Below, in pieces: positions 6,116-12,460 of a stretch of 12,460 bases of DNA; the stretch's first letter is position 1; each line of letters starts with the position of its first letter. A program made the translations under genes and the position numbers. This DNA comes from an uncultured Collinsella sp. Its GTDB lineage: Bacteria > Actinomycetota > Coriobacteriia > Coriobacteriales > Coriobacteriaceae. The stretch covers positions 1-12,460 of the forward strand of contig URBB01000059.1 in the NCBI GenBank assembly GCA_900545835.1. The letters are read 5' to 3'. The notes beneath the pieces are model-generated. The model saw only the letters and a list, made by a program, of their open reading frames with translations. It ran no database searches and was not told where the DNA came from.

Positions 6116-6562
6116 ATGACCGACAACGACCGCACGCCGCAGCTCGAGCGCGCCTGTTCGTATCTTAGGCGTATTCCGGCGTGGTATCTCGGCACGATCG
6201 ACGTGACGGACGGACGTCAGCCGCGCGTGAGGCCGTTCTCGTTTGCCATGGTCGATGATGGCAAGCTGTGGTTTTGCACCTCGTGCGACAAGGATGTGTG
6301 GGCAGAGCTCGGCGCGAACCCCAAGTTTGAGGTATCGGGCTGGAAGCCGGGGGAATGTTGGATCGTATTGACCGGCGAAGCCGCACTTGAGGACGACGCA
6401 GTTGCGAGCGACAAGGTGCGTCAAGCGGGTTTTAAGCACATGGTGGGCATTGGCGAGGAACACGAGAGTGCCAACGACGGCCGCCTTGCTTTCTTTTCGG
6501 TCCGCAACATTGCCGCGCGCTTCTGTGATATCGACGGCAGCGAGGAGCGCCTGGAGCTCTAG
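6116..6562 (+). CDS. Pyridoxamine 5'-phosphate oxidase-like (FMN split-barrel) protein, copy 1
   Basis: The 148-residue product looks like the small PNPOx-like, FMN-binding split beta-barrel family. The recognisable parts are IPAWYLGTIDVTDGRQPRVRPFSFA (about 20-44), the strand DGKLWFCTSCDKDVWAEL (about 48-65) and GECWIVLTGEAAL (about 79-91). Proteins of this size are usually homodimers that hold FMN at the interface; the substrate is unknown, and true pyridoxal-phosphate synthesis (pdxH) is not implied. It starts 30 bases after ecfT with AGGAAAGGGG upstream and no terminator between, so it probably shares the FMN-riboswitch transcript. It has a tandem paralogue immediately downstream. Cofactor binding is inferred from the family and context. 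Confidence 0.85.
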   Translation: MTDNDRTPQLERACSYLRRIPAWYLGTIDVTDGRQPRVRPFSFAMVDDGKLWFCTSCDKDVWAELGANPKFEVSGWKPGECWIVLTGEAALEDDAVASDKVRQAGFKHMVGIGEEHESANDGRLAFFSVRNIAARFCDIDGSEERLEL

Positions 6563-6613
6563 GGCGTCTCAAATTAACTACCCGTTCCGAATTAGCTAGC
6601 GCCAGGAGGACAC

Positions 6614-7024
6614 ATGGACGGATTGAATACGGTGTTGGAGTATCTGACGTCGGTGCCGGCATGGTATTTGGCGACGAGCGTTGACGGACAGCCTCATGTG
6701 CGTCCGTTTTCGTTTGCGCAGATCCAGGATGGCAAGCTGTGGTTTGTAACAGCGCGCACCAAAGATGTGTGGCAAGAGCTGCTGCAAAACCAGCGCTTTG
6801 AGGCCACGAGTTGGTGGCCGGGCCATGGCTGGCTCATCTTGCGCGGGCGTGCCGGCTTGGATGACCGGGCTTTAGACGAAATGCGCGAAGCCGGGTGGAA
6901 GCATCTAGAGCACCTGGGCGAGCACTATGAGGGGCCTAACGACCCCACGCTCGTCTTCTTTAGCGTCGAGGATCCCGAGGCTTTTATCTGCAATCACGAC
7001 GAATGGGTGCCGGTCGAGCTCTAG
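6614..7024 (+). CDS. Pyridoxamine 5'-phosphate oxidase-like (FMN split-barrel) protein, copy 2
   Basis: This 136-residue protein is clearly a paralogue of the preceding gene. Shared blocks are PAWYL, QPxVRPFSFA, DGKLWFxT, KDVWxEL, FExxxWxPGxxWxxLxG, the later AGxKH and FFSV, and the same C-terminal Glu-Leu followed by TAG. By eye about 45% of positions agree, so the duplication is old. It lacks roughly seven residues at the N-terminus and a few after the PAWYL strand. The start has AGGAGG about 5 bases upstream. Only 51 bases separate the two genes and no terminator is visible between them; a strong hairpin follows this one. It probably binds FMN as a dimer, conceivably as a heterodimer with copy 1. 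No substrate can be assigned. Confidence 0.85.
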   Translation: MDGLNTVLEYLTSVPAWYLATSVDGQPHVRPFSFAQIQDGKLWFVTARTKDVWQELLQNQRFEATSWWPGHGWLILRGRAGLDDRALDEMREAGWKHLEHLGEHYEGPNDPTLVFFSVEDPEAFICNHDEWVPVEL

Positions 7025-7061
7025 CCGGCTGGCTCATCCTAACAACTTGGTTTTCGCATGG

Positions 7062-7115
7062 GCGGGCCCCGTATTGCCCGGTGCCGTTAGGAGCGCCGGT
7101 CAATACGGGGCCCGC
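7062..7115. terminator. Strong hairpin ending the flavin operon
   Basis: GCGGGCCCCGTATTG (7062-7076) pairs perfectly with CAATACGGGGCCCGC (7101-7115), 15 bp. The loop can fold further through CCGG (7078-7081) and CCGG (7096-7099). It sits 37 bases after the second split-barrel gene. The following TCCATTTG is only weakly T-rich, so termination may be partial or Rho-assisted. Confidence 0.65.
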
Positions 7116-7158
7116 TCCATTTGTCAATTCCTTCAAGCGAATGTGTCGGGAATGTTTC

Positions 7159-7197
7159 AATGCATGAATATGCAAGCCATTTACGTGTTCATGCATC
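7159..7197 (+). promoter_or_regulatory. Tandem ArgR-box-like operator upstream of argC
   Basis: TGCAT-GAAT-ATGCA (7161-7174) is a perfect inverted repeat with 5-bp arms and a 4-base spacer, the architecture of an ARG box. The surrounding 18-mer (7159-7176) agrees with the Bacillus-type box at about 13 of 18 positions. A degenerate second site, TACGT-GTTC-ATGCA (7182-7195), has its centre exactly 21 bp downstream, the spacing known for paired ARG boxes bound by the ArgR hexamer. In addition, ATGCATGAA (7160-7168) recurs inverted as TTCATGCAT (7188-7196). A weaker similarity occurs near 7244-7257. ArgR itself is not encoded here. The boxes are read from the sequence; binding is inferred. Confidence 0.65.
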
Positions 7198-7212
7198 TTT
7201 TGGTGCTAAAGT
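7184..7212 (+). promoter_or_regulatory. Candidate argC promoter
   Basis: TAAAGT (7207-7212) with TG at 7204-7205 could be an extended -10, with a poor -35 (CGTGTT, 7184-7189) inside the second ArgR-like box. An alternative is TTGGTG (7200-7205), an 18-base spacer and CATAAC (7224-7229). Either placement would let ArgR bound at 7159-7197 block RNA polymerase. Neither hexamer pair is strong. Confidence 0.3.
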
Positions 7213-7281
7213 TTCAACCCACTTCATAACGACCACTGCGAAATGCGCATCGGTGCATAAATCGCAGACAAGGAGTCTGAT

Positions 7282-8352
7282 ATGTCATTGAAGGTTGGAA
7301 TCGTCGGCGCGGCTGGATATGCCGGAGCCGAGCTCATTCGCCTCGTGCTCGGCCATCCCGAGTTTGAACTTGTTGCCATTACGTCCAACGCCGATGCCGG
7401 CCAGCCGCTGTCCGCGGTGTATCCGAGCTTTGCTGGCGTGAGCGATCTGGTTTTCACCACGCATGACGCCCCCGAGCTTAAGAGCTGCGATGCGGTTTTT
7501 CTTGCCGTGCCGCACACGGCTGCCATGGCACAGGTGCCCGCGCTGCTTGCATCGGGCGTCTCCTGCTTTGATCTTTCGGCCGACTACCGCCTGAACGACG
7601 CGTCCGTCTTTGAGACGTGGTATGCCGCCGAGCATACGAGCCCCGAGCTGCTCAAGACCCGTGCCTTTGGCCTGCCCGAGCTATTCTGCCGGGACTTGGA
7701 GACCGCCGCATCCGACCATGCCGACGGCAAACCCGTGCTGGTCGCCTGCGCCGGTTGCTATCCCACCGCAACGAGCCTTGCCGCCGCGCCCGCCGTGCGC
7801 GCTGGCTGGGTTGCCCAGAGCGGCCCCGTGATCGTTGATGCCATCAGCGGCGTGACGGGTGCCGGCAAGTCCTGCAACGCTCGTACGCATTTTTGCAGCG
7901 CTGACGAGAACTTGGAGGCCTACGGCGTGGGCAAGCATCGCCACACGCCCGAGATTGAGCAAATCCTGGGCCTGACCGACCGCGTCGTCTTTACTCCACA
8001 CTTGGCACCGCTCAAGCGCGGCCTGCTCTCCACGGTGACGCTGCCGCTCACGCCGCAGGCCATCGACTCCCTGGCTCTTGAGGATGTCGTCGACTATTAC
8101 AAGCAGTTCTACGCTGGACGCACCTTTGTGCGCGTGCTCGACGCCGGCCAACAGCCCAAGACGGCTTCGGTCGTCGGCACCAACGCCGCCCAGATTGGCC
8201 TCGCGCTCAACAAGCGCGCGGGCGTTCTGGTGGCGACGGGCGCCATCGACAATCTGTGCAAGGGTGCAGCAGGCCAGGCGGTTCAGTGCGCCAACATCGT
8301 CTTTGGTTTTGACGAGCGACGAGGCTTGCCCACAGTGGCGTGCCCGGTGTAG
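7282..8352 (+). CDS. argC: N-acetyl-gamma-glutamyl-phosphate reductase ArgC
   Basis: ArgC reduces N-acetylglutamyl-5-phosphate to N-acetylglutamate 5-semialdehyde with NADPH, the third step of ornithine synthesis in the cytosol. The 356-residue length is normal. The N-terminus is a Rossmann fold with GIVGAAGYAG (dinucleotide loop, residues 6-15). The catalytic cysteine is Cys159 in ACAGCYPTA. The C-terminal part includes HLAPLKRGLLSTVTLPL and ends with the family-typical NLCKGAAGQAVQCANI. AAGGAG 6 bases before the ATG fixes the start. It is the first gene of argC-argJ-argB-argD, behind ArgR-like boxes, so arginine repression is likely. A 125-base spacer with small hairpins separates it from argJ. 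Nothing appears broken. Confidence 0.98.
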   Translation: MSLKVGIVGAAGYAGAELIRLVLGHPEFELVAITSNADAGQPLSAVYPSFAGVSDLVFTTHDAPELKSCDAVFLAVPHTAAMAQVPALLASGVSCFDLSADYRLNDASVFETWYAAEHTSPELLKTRAFGLPELFCRDLETAASDHADGKPVLVACAGCYPTATSLAAAPAVRAGWVAQSGPVIVDAISGVTGAGKSCNARTHFCSADENLEAYGVGKHRHTPEIEQILGLTDRVVFTPHLAPLKRGLLSTVTLPLTPQAIDSLALEDVVDYYKQFYAGRTFVRVLDAGQQPKTASVVGTNAAQIGLALNKRAGVLVATGAIDNLCKGAAGQAVQCANIVFGFDERRGLPTVACPV

Positions 8353-8388
8353 CACATTCGATTGTTAACGATTTGGTAGTCGGGCATC

Positions 8389-8460
8389 GAGTGGGGCGCC
8401 ACTCTTAAGCTGGTCTCATGATTACGACTGGCATGGCGCACCAACCGATGTCCGTTTTTT
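8389..8460 (+). other. argC-argJ spacer with small hairpins and a T run
   Basis: GAGTGG (8389-8394) and CCACTC (8399-8404) form a perfect 6-bp stem with a GGCG loop. Further on, GGCAT (8430-8434) can pair weakly with ATGTC (8448-8452) just before TTTTTT (8455-8460), which resembles a weak attenuator. The argJ ribosome site follows at once. Possible roles are partial termination or mRNA processing to set argC and argJ levels. The stems are real but short, so function is uncertain. Confidence 0.3.
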
Positions 8461-8477
8461 GTTTGACATAAGGAGTC

Positions 8478-9755
8478 ATGAAGACGATGAATACCGAGCT
8501 GTTTGATATCAAGATTCGCGCCGTCGAGGGTGGCGTTACGGCTGCGGCTGGTTTTAAAGCTGCGGGCATCCACGCTGGGTTCCGCAAGAACCCCGAGCGT
8601 CTGGATTACGCGCTCGTCGTGCCCGATAAACCCTGTCCCGGTGCCGGCGTGTTTACCACCAATCGCTTTTGCGCGGCGCCCGTGCAAGTGAGCCGTGCCA
8701 ACCTGGGCGGTGCCGACAAGGGTTACGGTATCATCGCCGGCGTTTCGGTCAACTCTGGCAATGCCAACGCCGCCACGGGTGAGACCGGCCTTGCATGCGC
8801 GCGCGAGACGTGCAGCATCGCATCGCAGGTCATCGGCTGCGAGCCCCAGCAGATTCTGGTTGCCTCCACGGGCGTGATTGGCCAGATTCTGCCGATCGAC
8901 ACGTTTGAGACCGCCATTCCTGCTGCCTACGAGGCGCTCTCCGCCCACGGTGGAGCCGATGCCGCTCGCGCCATCATGACGACCGACACGCACTCCAAGG
9001 AGTACGCCGTGTCCTACGTCAGCGAGGCTGCGGGACACACAGGCAATGCCTATACGGTGGGCGGTATGTGCAAGGGCTCGGGCATGATCATGCCCAACAT
9101 GGCCACCATGATCGCGGTCATCACTACCGATGCCCCCGTCGAGCCGGCGGCGCTCCACGCCCTGTTGCTCTCCACCGTCAAGCAGACCTTTAACAAGGTA
9201 ACGGTCGATTCCGACACCTCGACCAACGACACCTGCATCATGCTTGCCTCCGGCGCCGCTGCCGCAGATGCCGAGCCTATCGTCGAGGGTTCCGATGCCT
9301 TTGACGAGTTGGCATTTGCCGTGCACGAGGTGTGCGAGAGCCTGGCGCGCAACATCGCCGCCGACGGCGAGGGCGCATCCAAACTTGTTACGGTCAACGT
9401 TACCGGCGCCGTGAACGACGAGGAGGCCGATATCGCCGCCCGCGCCGTTGCCAACTCGCCGCTCGTTAAGACCTGCATCGCCGGCCACGACTGCAACTGG
9501 GGCCGCGTTGCTATGGCGCTTGGTAAGTGCGGCGTGAAGTTTAATCAGGAAGACGTTTCTATCGACATGATGGGCATGCCCGTCTGTCGCGACGGTCTGA
9601 CTGTTCCCTTTGACGAGGACGAGGCTCTACGACGTTTCGAGGCGCCCGAGATCGTGATCTCGGTCGACCTGGGCGCAGGCGACGCGGCAACGACCGTGTG
9701 GACCTGCGACCTCACGCATGAGTATATCTCCATCAACGGCGACTACCGTTCCTAG
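8478..9755 (+). CDS. argJ: Bifunctional ornithine acetyltransferase / N-acetylglutamate synthase ArgJ
   Basis: ArgJ moves the acetyl group from N-acetylornithine to glutamate, regenerating N-acetylglutamate, and in many bacteria can also use acetyl-CoA. The 425-residue chain matches the family. The autoprocessing site is in KGSGMIMPNMATMIAV: cleavage before Thr210 (numbered from ATG 8478) yields alpha and beta chains, and that threonine becomes the nucleophile. VFTTNRFCAAPV, NSGNANAATG and the late GHDCNWGRVAMALG are also typical. The start is ambiguous. ATG 8478 lies only 2 bases after AGGAG, whereas the in-frame ATG 8487 lies 11 bases after it and would give MNTELFDIK. Neither spacing is ideal, and the difference is only three residues. 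The presence of argJ implies the economical acetyl cycle, without need of a separate argE deacetylase. Confidence 0.97.
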   Translation: MKTMNTELFDIKIRAVEGGVTAAAGFKAAGIHAGFRKNPERLDYALVVPDKPCPGAGVFTTNRFCAAPVQVSRANLGGADKGYGIIAGVSVNSGNANAATGETGLACARETCSIASQVIGCEPQQILVASTGVIGQILPIDTFETAIPAAYEALSAHGGADAARAIMTTDTHSKEYAVSYVSEAAGHTGNAYTVGGMCKGSGMIMPNMATMIAVITTDAPVEPAALHALLLSTVKQTFNKVTVDSDTSTNDTCIMLASGAAAADAEPIVEGSDAFDELAFAVHEVCESLARNIAADGEGASKLVTVNVTGAVNDEEADIAARAVANSPLVKTCIAGHDCNWGRVAMALGKCGVKFNQEDVSIDMMGMPVCRDGLTVPFDEDEALRRFEAPEIVISVDLGAGDAATTVWTCDLTHEYISINGDYRS

Positions 9756-9836
9756 ATTCCAGGCACGCTGCGCATCTTGCCGCGATTGCGGACAGCGGAG
9801 CACGGCGCGATAACGATACGAAAGACGAGGCAGATT

Positions 9837-10817
9837 ATGAAATTCGCACGCAATTGTCGTTCGAGCGAATCCAACGAAGCAACCGCGCAGCTGCTGTTTG
9901 AAGCGCTGCCGTGGATTAAGAACCTGACCGGCAAGACGGTTGTTATCAAATATGGCGGAGCCGCCATGGTTGATGAGCAGCTGCGCCGCGACGTGATGAG
10001 CGACATCGTTTTGCTCAAGATCATCGGTATGCGCCCCGTCATCGTGCACGGCGGCGGCAAGGCTATCAACGAGGCGCTGAGCCATTACGATATTCCCGTC
10101 GAGTTTAAGAACGGCCAGCGCGTGACCACGCCGGCGACTATGGATATCGTGCGCGAGGTGCTGGGCGGCAAGGTTAACCAGGAGCTGGTTGCTGCCATCA
10201 ACCACCACGGCAACCTGGCCGTGGGCGTGTCGGGCAGCGATGCCGGCACGCTCATCGCCGAGCCGCTCGACCCCGAGCTCGGTCGCGTGGGCAAAGTGAC
10301 GCACGTCAACACCGACTATATCGAGCGCTTACTCGATAGCGAGTACATCCCCGTCATCGCTACCGTCGCGGCGGGGGAGGACGGCGGTTTCTTCAACATC
10401 AACGCCGACACCGCCGCCGGTGCCGTTGCCGCGGCGCTCCACGCGCATAAGGCGATCTTTTTGACCGATGTCGATGGCCTGTACAAGGACTTTAGCGACA
10501 AGGACTCGCTTATCTCCAACCTAACGCTCGACGAGGTTAACGAAATGCTCTACGGCGGCGAGGTCGATAAGGGCATGATTCCCAAGCTGCGCGCGGCCGT
10601 CGATGCGCTTACCGGCGGCGTATTTCGTGCCCACATCATTAACGGTACCACGCCGCATTCGCTGCTCCTGGAGCTGCTGACCGATGCCGGCGTCGGCACC
10701 GTGATCCATTCCACCGAGACGGCTTACGAGTTCGATACGCATCCGCATCCGCTTTCGACGTTTGCTGCGCGTCTGACCGAAAACCTTGACGAGGTCGAGA
10801 AGCTTCAGACGGTCTAG
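9837..10817 (+). CDS. argB: Acetylglutamate kinase ArgB
   Basis: ArgB phosphorylates N-acetylglutamate with ATP, the second and usually controlling step of ornithine synthesis when ArgJ recycles acetyl groups. Motifs include the phosphate-binding KYGGAAM (38-44), HGGGKAI (71-77), FKNGQRVT, VSGSDAGTLIAE and FLTDVDGLYKD of the amino-acid kinase fold. I chose ATG 9837, with GAGG 6 bases upstream, giving 326 residues. An upstream in-frame TTG at 9777 would add 20 unconserved residues. About 30 residues precede the kinase core and contain LLFEALPWIKNLTGK, which resembles the N-terminal helix of arginine-inhibited, hexameric acetylglutamate kinases. Feedback inhibition by arginine is therefore likely, though inferred. 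It sits 81 bases after argJ and 69 before argD, in the same operon. Confidence 0.97.
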   Translation: MKFARNCRSSESNEATAQLLFEALPWIKNLTGKTVVIKYGGAAMVDEQLRRDVMSDIVLLKIIGMRPVIVHGGGKAINEALSHYDIPVEFKNGQRVTTPATMDIVREVLGGKVNQELVAAINHHGNLAVGVSGSDAGTLIAEPLDPELGRVGKVTHVNTDYIERLLDSEYIPVIATVAAGEDGGFFNINADTAAGAVAAALHAHKAIFLTDVDGLYKDFSDKDSLISNLTLDEVNEMLYGGEVDKGMIPKLRAAVDALTGGVFRAHIINGTTPHSLLLELLTDAGVGTVIHSTETAYEFDTHPHPLSTFAARLTENLDEVEKLQTV

Positions 10818-10886
10818 CTGACCCGCAGCCGCCCCATTCCTGCACCCATAGCCCCGCGCCGTCTGGCGCCCAACGAAAGGCATCCC

Positions 10887-12170
10887 ATGTCACTTGCAGC
10901 TCAGCAATCGCTTGAATCCCATTACGTTATGCATACCTTTGGCCGCTCTCCGGTCGAGTTTGTCGAGGGTCACGGCATGAAGCTCACCGGCGACGATGGC
11001 CGTGAGTACCTCGACTTTCTTGCCGGCATCGGCGTGTGCAGCCTAGGTCATGGCGACCCGGCTGTGCTCTCGGCGCTCGAGGCACAGACCAAAAAGCTCA
11101 TGCATGTCTCCAATTACTTCTACATCGAGCAGCGCGGACAGGTCGCGGCGCTGCTGTCCAAGCTTGCTAACGACGACGTAGATGGTGCGCGCGTGCTTGC
11201 CGATGCCATTGCCGCCGGCGATGAGACCACGGCAGCTGCTCTTGGTGCCCCGGCTGCGGATGAGCAGGTTTGGGAGACCTTCTTTGCCAACTCTGGCGCC
11301 GAGGCCAACGAGGGCTCGATGAAGCTCGCGCGCCTGTACGCCAAGCGTGCCGGTAATGGCGGCAACACCATCGTGTGCATGCGCGGCGGGTTCCACGGCC
11401 GTACGCTCGAGACCATTGCCGCCACCATGCAGGATTGGCTGCAGGACAGCTTCCGCCCACTGCCGGGTGGCTTTGTGGCCTGCACGCCCAACGATGTGGA
11501 TGAGCTGCGTGCGGTCTTTAAGCAGCTGGGGAGCGAGATTTGTGCCGTGATGCTCGAGCCGATCCAGGGTGAGAGTGGCGTGCACCCCATGACCGAGGAG
11601 TTTATGGCGGCGGCGCGCGACCTGGCACACGAAGTGGGCGCCGTGCTTATCGCCGACGAGGTCCAGTGCGGTATCTTCCGCACGGGTAAGCCGTTTGCGT
11701 TCCAGACCTATGGCGTGGAGCCCGACATCATGAGCCTTGCCAAGGGCATTGCTGATGGCGTGCCCATGGGTGCCGTCGTGGCAAAGAAGGAGATTGCCGA
11801 CGTGTTTAAGCCGGGCGACCACGGCTCGACCTTTGGCGGTAGCTGCTTGGCCATCGCGGCGTGTGCCGCGACGCTCTCCGCGCTTGTGCGCGGCGATTAT
11901 GCCGAGCATGCTGCCAAGGTGGGTGCCTATATGGAGCAGGCGCTGGCTAAGCTTCCGCATGTGGTAGAGGTGCGTGGCCGTGGCCTGATGCTCGGCTGTG
12001 ATTTGGATGATGCCGCGGGCGACGCACATGATATTGTTGCCCGCGCGCTGGCCGCCGGTGTCGTGATTAACGCTACGGGTGCCCATACGCTGCGTTTCTT
12101 GCCGCCGCTCGTCTGCGAGGAAGCCGACGTGGACAGCCTGATCGAGATCCTGTCGGGTGTCTTGGGCTAA
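10887..12170 (+). CDS. argD: Acetylornithine aminotransferase ArgD
   Basis: ArgD is a class-III, PLP-dependent aminotransferase that converts N-acetylglutamate semialdehyde to N-acetylornithine with glutamate as amino donor. Recognisable parts are FFANSGAEANEG (132-143), RGGFHGRTLETIAATMQ, EPIQGESGV, IADEVQCGIFRTGKPFAFQ (its Asp contacts PLP), the Schiff-base Lys286 in SLAKGIADGVPMGAV, and DHGSTFGG. At 427 residues it is about 25-30 longer than usual. The excess is an Ala/Asp-rich insertion at about 97-127, just before the FFANSGAEAN block. AAAGG lies 6 bases before the ATG. It is last in argCJBD, followed by a hairpin with a T run. Class-III enzymes overlap in specificity, but the operon makes ArgD the clear call. 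Confidence 0.96.
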   Translation: MSLAAQQSLESHYVMHTFGRSPVEFVEGHGMKLTGDDGREYLDFLAGIGVCSLGHGDPAVLSALEAQTKKLMHVSNYFYIEQRGQVAALLSKLANDDVDGARVLADAIAAGDETTAAALGAPAADEQVWETFFANSGAEANEGSMKLARLYAKRAGNGGNTIVCMRGGFHGRTLETIAATMQDWLQDSFRPLPGGFVACTPNDVDELRAVFKQLGSEICAVMLEPIQGESGVHPMTEEFMAAARDLAHEVGAVLIADEVQCGIFRTGKPFAFQTYGVEPDIMSLAKGIADGVPMGAVVAKKEIADVFKPGDHGSTFGGSCLAIAACAATLSALVRGDYAEHAAKVGAYMEQALAKLPHVVEVRGRGLMLGCDLDDAAGDAHDIVARALAAGVVINATGAHTLRFLPPLVCEEADVDSLIEILSGVLG

Positions 12171-12195
12171 CGCAGCGTAATAACTCAATTTGGAC

Positions 12196-12256
12196 CGGGT
12201 TCCGGACTGCTGGGTGTGTCATATGCGGCATGATTTGGCGATCCGGAGCCCGTTTT
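12196..12256 (+). terminator. Intrinsic terminator of the arg operon
   Basis: CGGGTTCCGGA (12196-12206) pairs with TCCGGAGCCCG (12242-12252), 11 pairs including one G-U, followed directly by TTTT (12253-12256). The loop of 35 bases is long. It begins 26 bases after the argD stop, which fits the end of the operon. Confidence 0.65.
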
Positions 12257-12277
12257 GCCTTAGATTTGCTAAGGCAA
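12255..12277. repeat. Perfect 9-bp hairpin next to the arg terminator
   Basis: TTGCCTTAG (12255-12263) and CTAAGGCAA (12269-12277) are exact reverse complements around ATTTG. The left arm uses the T run of the preceding terminator. It may be a second stop structure or part of a dispersed repeat; no gene is associated with it. Confidence 0.5.
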
Positions 12278-12284
12278 GGGGGAC

Positions 12285-12344
12285 CTGCTGACCAAAAAAC
12301 AGTAAATATGAGTACTGCTACCGATTTGGTAGCAGCAGTTTTGG
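12285..12344. terminator. Terminator-like palindrome with competing arms
   Basis: CTGCTACC (12315-12322) and GGTAGCAG (12328-12335) form an 8-bp stem with a GATTT loop, followed by CAGTTTT. Around it, CCAAAA (12292-12297) pairs with TTTTGG (12339-12344), and CTGCTG (12285-12290) could pair instead with CAGCAG (12333-12338). It could be a back-up terminator or a repeated palindrome. Bases 12345-12430 hold nothing I can assign. Confidence 0.4.
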
Positions 12345-12430
12345 ACTAATAAGGCCAGATATCAAGTCGAAATGGCGATGAATACACGATTTTGATCTAA
12401 CTGTTGGTAGCGCACAGAGATGTGGTGTAA

Positions 12431-12452
12431 GAGGCGGGGCATGCCCCGCCTC
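12431..12452. terminator. Perfect 22-bp palindrome at the window end
   Basis: GAGGCGGGGCA and TGCCCCGCCTC are exact reverse complements, folding as a 9-bp GC-rich stem with a CATG loop. CGCCCTTT follows and the window then stops, so a longer T run may continue beyond it. This has the look of an intrinsic terminator, either for a short transcript between 12345 and 12430 or for a gene converging from the right. Which of these applies cannot be told from here. Confidence 0.45.
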
Positions 12453-12460
12453 CGCCCTTT

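Noticed and set aside
8283..9488. Long minus-strand open frame opposite argC and argJ (401 codons)
   Set aside because: It is a shadow of argJ, with Gly/His/Arg-rich low-complexity translation and no ribosome site or family motifs. The same holds for the frame at 11043-12188 opposite argD.
9777..9836. TTG start extending ArgB by 20 residues
   Set aside because: The added residues are not typical of ArgB. ATG 9837 has a GAGG ribosome site at good spacing and already includes the N-terminal helix.
12385..12460. Possible tRNA, because CTAACTGTTGGTAG resembles a D-arm
   Set aside because: There is no matching acceptor stem, no anticodon arm and no T-loop (TTCRA) before the window ends; the 3' part is a palindrome instead.

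Overview
The window is about 60% G+C and carries nine complete protein-coding genes, all on the + strand. The protein sequences, codon preference and gene order point to a high-G+C member of the Coriobacteriia (Actinomycetota), most probably Collinsella or a close relative. That assignment is inferred from recognition of the proteins, not from a search. The first 48 bases are not genomic. They are an Illumina Nextera i5 adapter, index and Tn5 mosaic end left on the edge of a contig, so native sequence starts at about base 49.

Layout: (1) 49-2225, the groES-groEL chaperonin operon, with a structured groES-groEL spacer and no recognisable CIRCE operator in the short upstream region. (2) 2226-2560, a gene-free stretch packed with inverted repeats. 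Its core is a 37-bp near-perfect stem (2252-2288/2360-2396) enclosing a terminator-like hairpin, followed by two smaller palindromes. (3) 2563-7115, a flavin module: an extended -10 promoter, an FMN riboswitch whose closing helix runs into the Shine-Dalgarno sequence, ribU (riboflavin S-component), a fused two-domain ECF ATPase, ecfT, and two tandem paralogous FMN-binding split-barrel (PNPOx-like) genes, ended by a strong hairpin. (4) 7116-12256, an arginine operon argC-argJ-argB-argD preceded by two ArgR-box-like sites whose centres are 21 bp apart, and closed by a hairpin with a short T run. (5) 12255-12460, a gene-free tail with three more hairpins, the last at the very end of the window.

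How the genes work together: GroES and GroEL form the folding chamber. RibU with EcfAA' and EcfT would form an energy-coupling-factor importer for riboflavin, made when FMN is low. The two downstream split-barrel proteins probably use that flavin and may share the same transcript. ArgC, ArgJ, ArgB and ArgD convert glutamate to ornithine by the acetyl-recycling route, with ArgJ regenerating N-acetylglutamate and ArgB as the likely feedback-controlled step. argF, argG, argH and argR are not in the window.

I found no clearly new biological system. The points most worth a second look are the long inverted-repeat element after groEL, the mutually exclusive hairpins between groES and groEL, the split-barrel gene pair apparently under FMN-riboswitch control, the tandem ArgR boxes, and an unusual insertion in ArgD.
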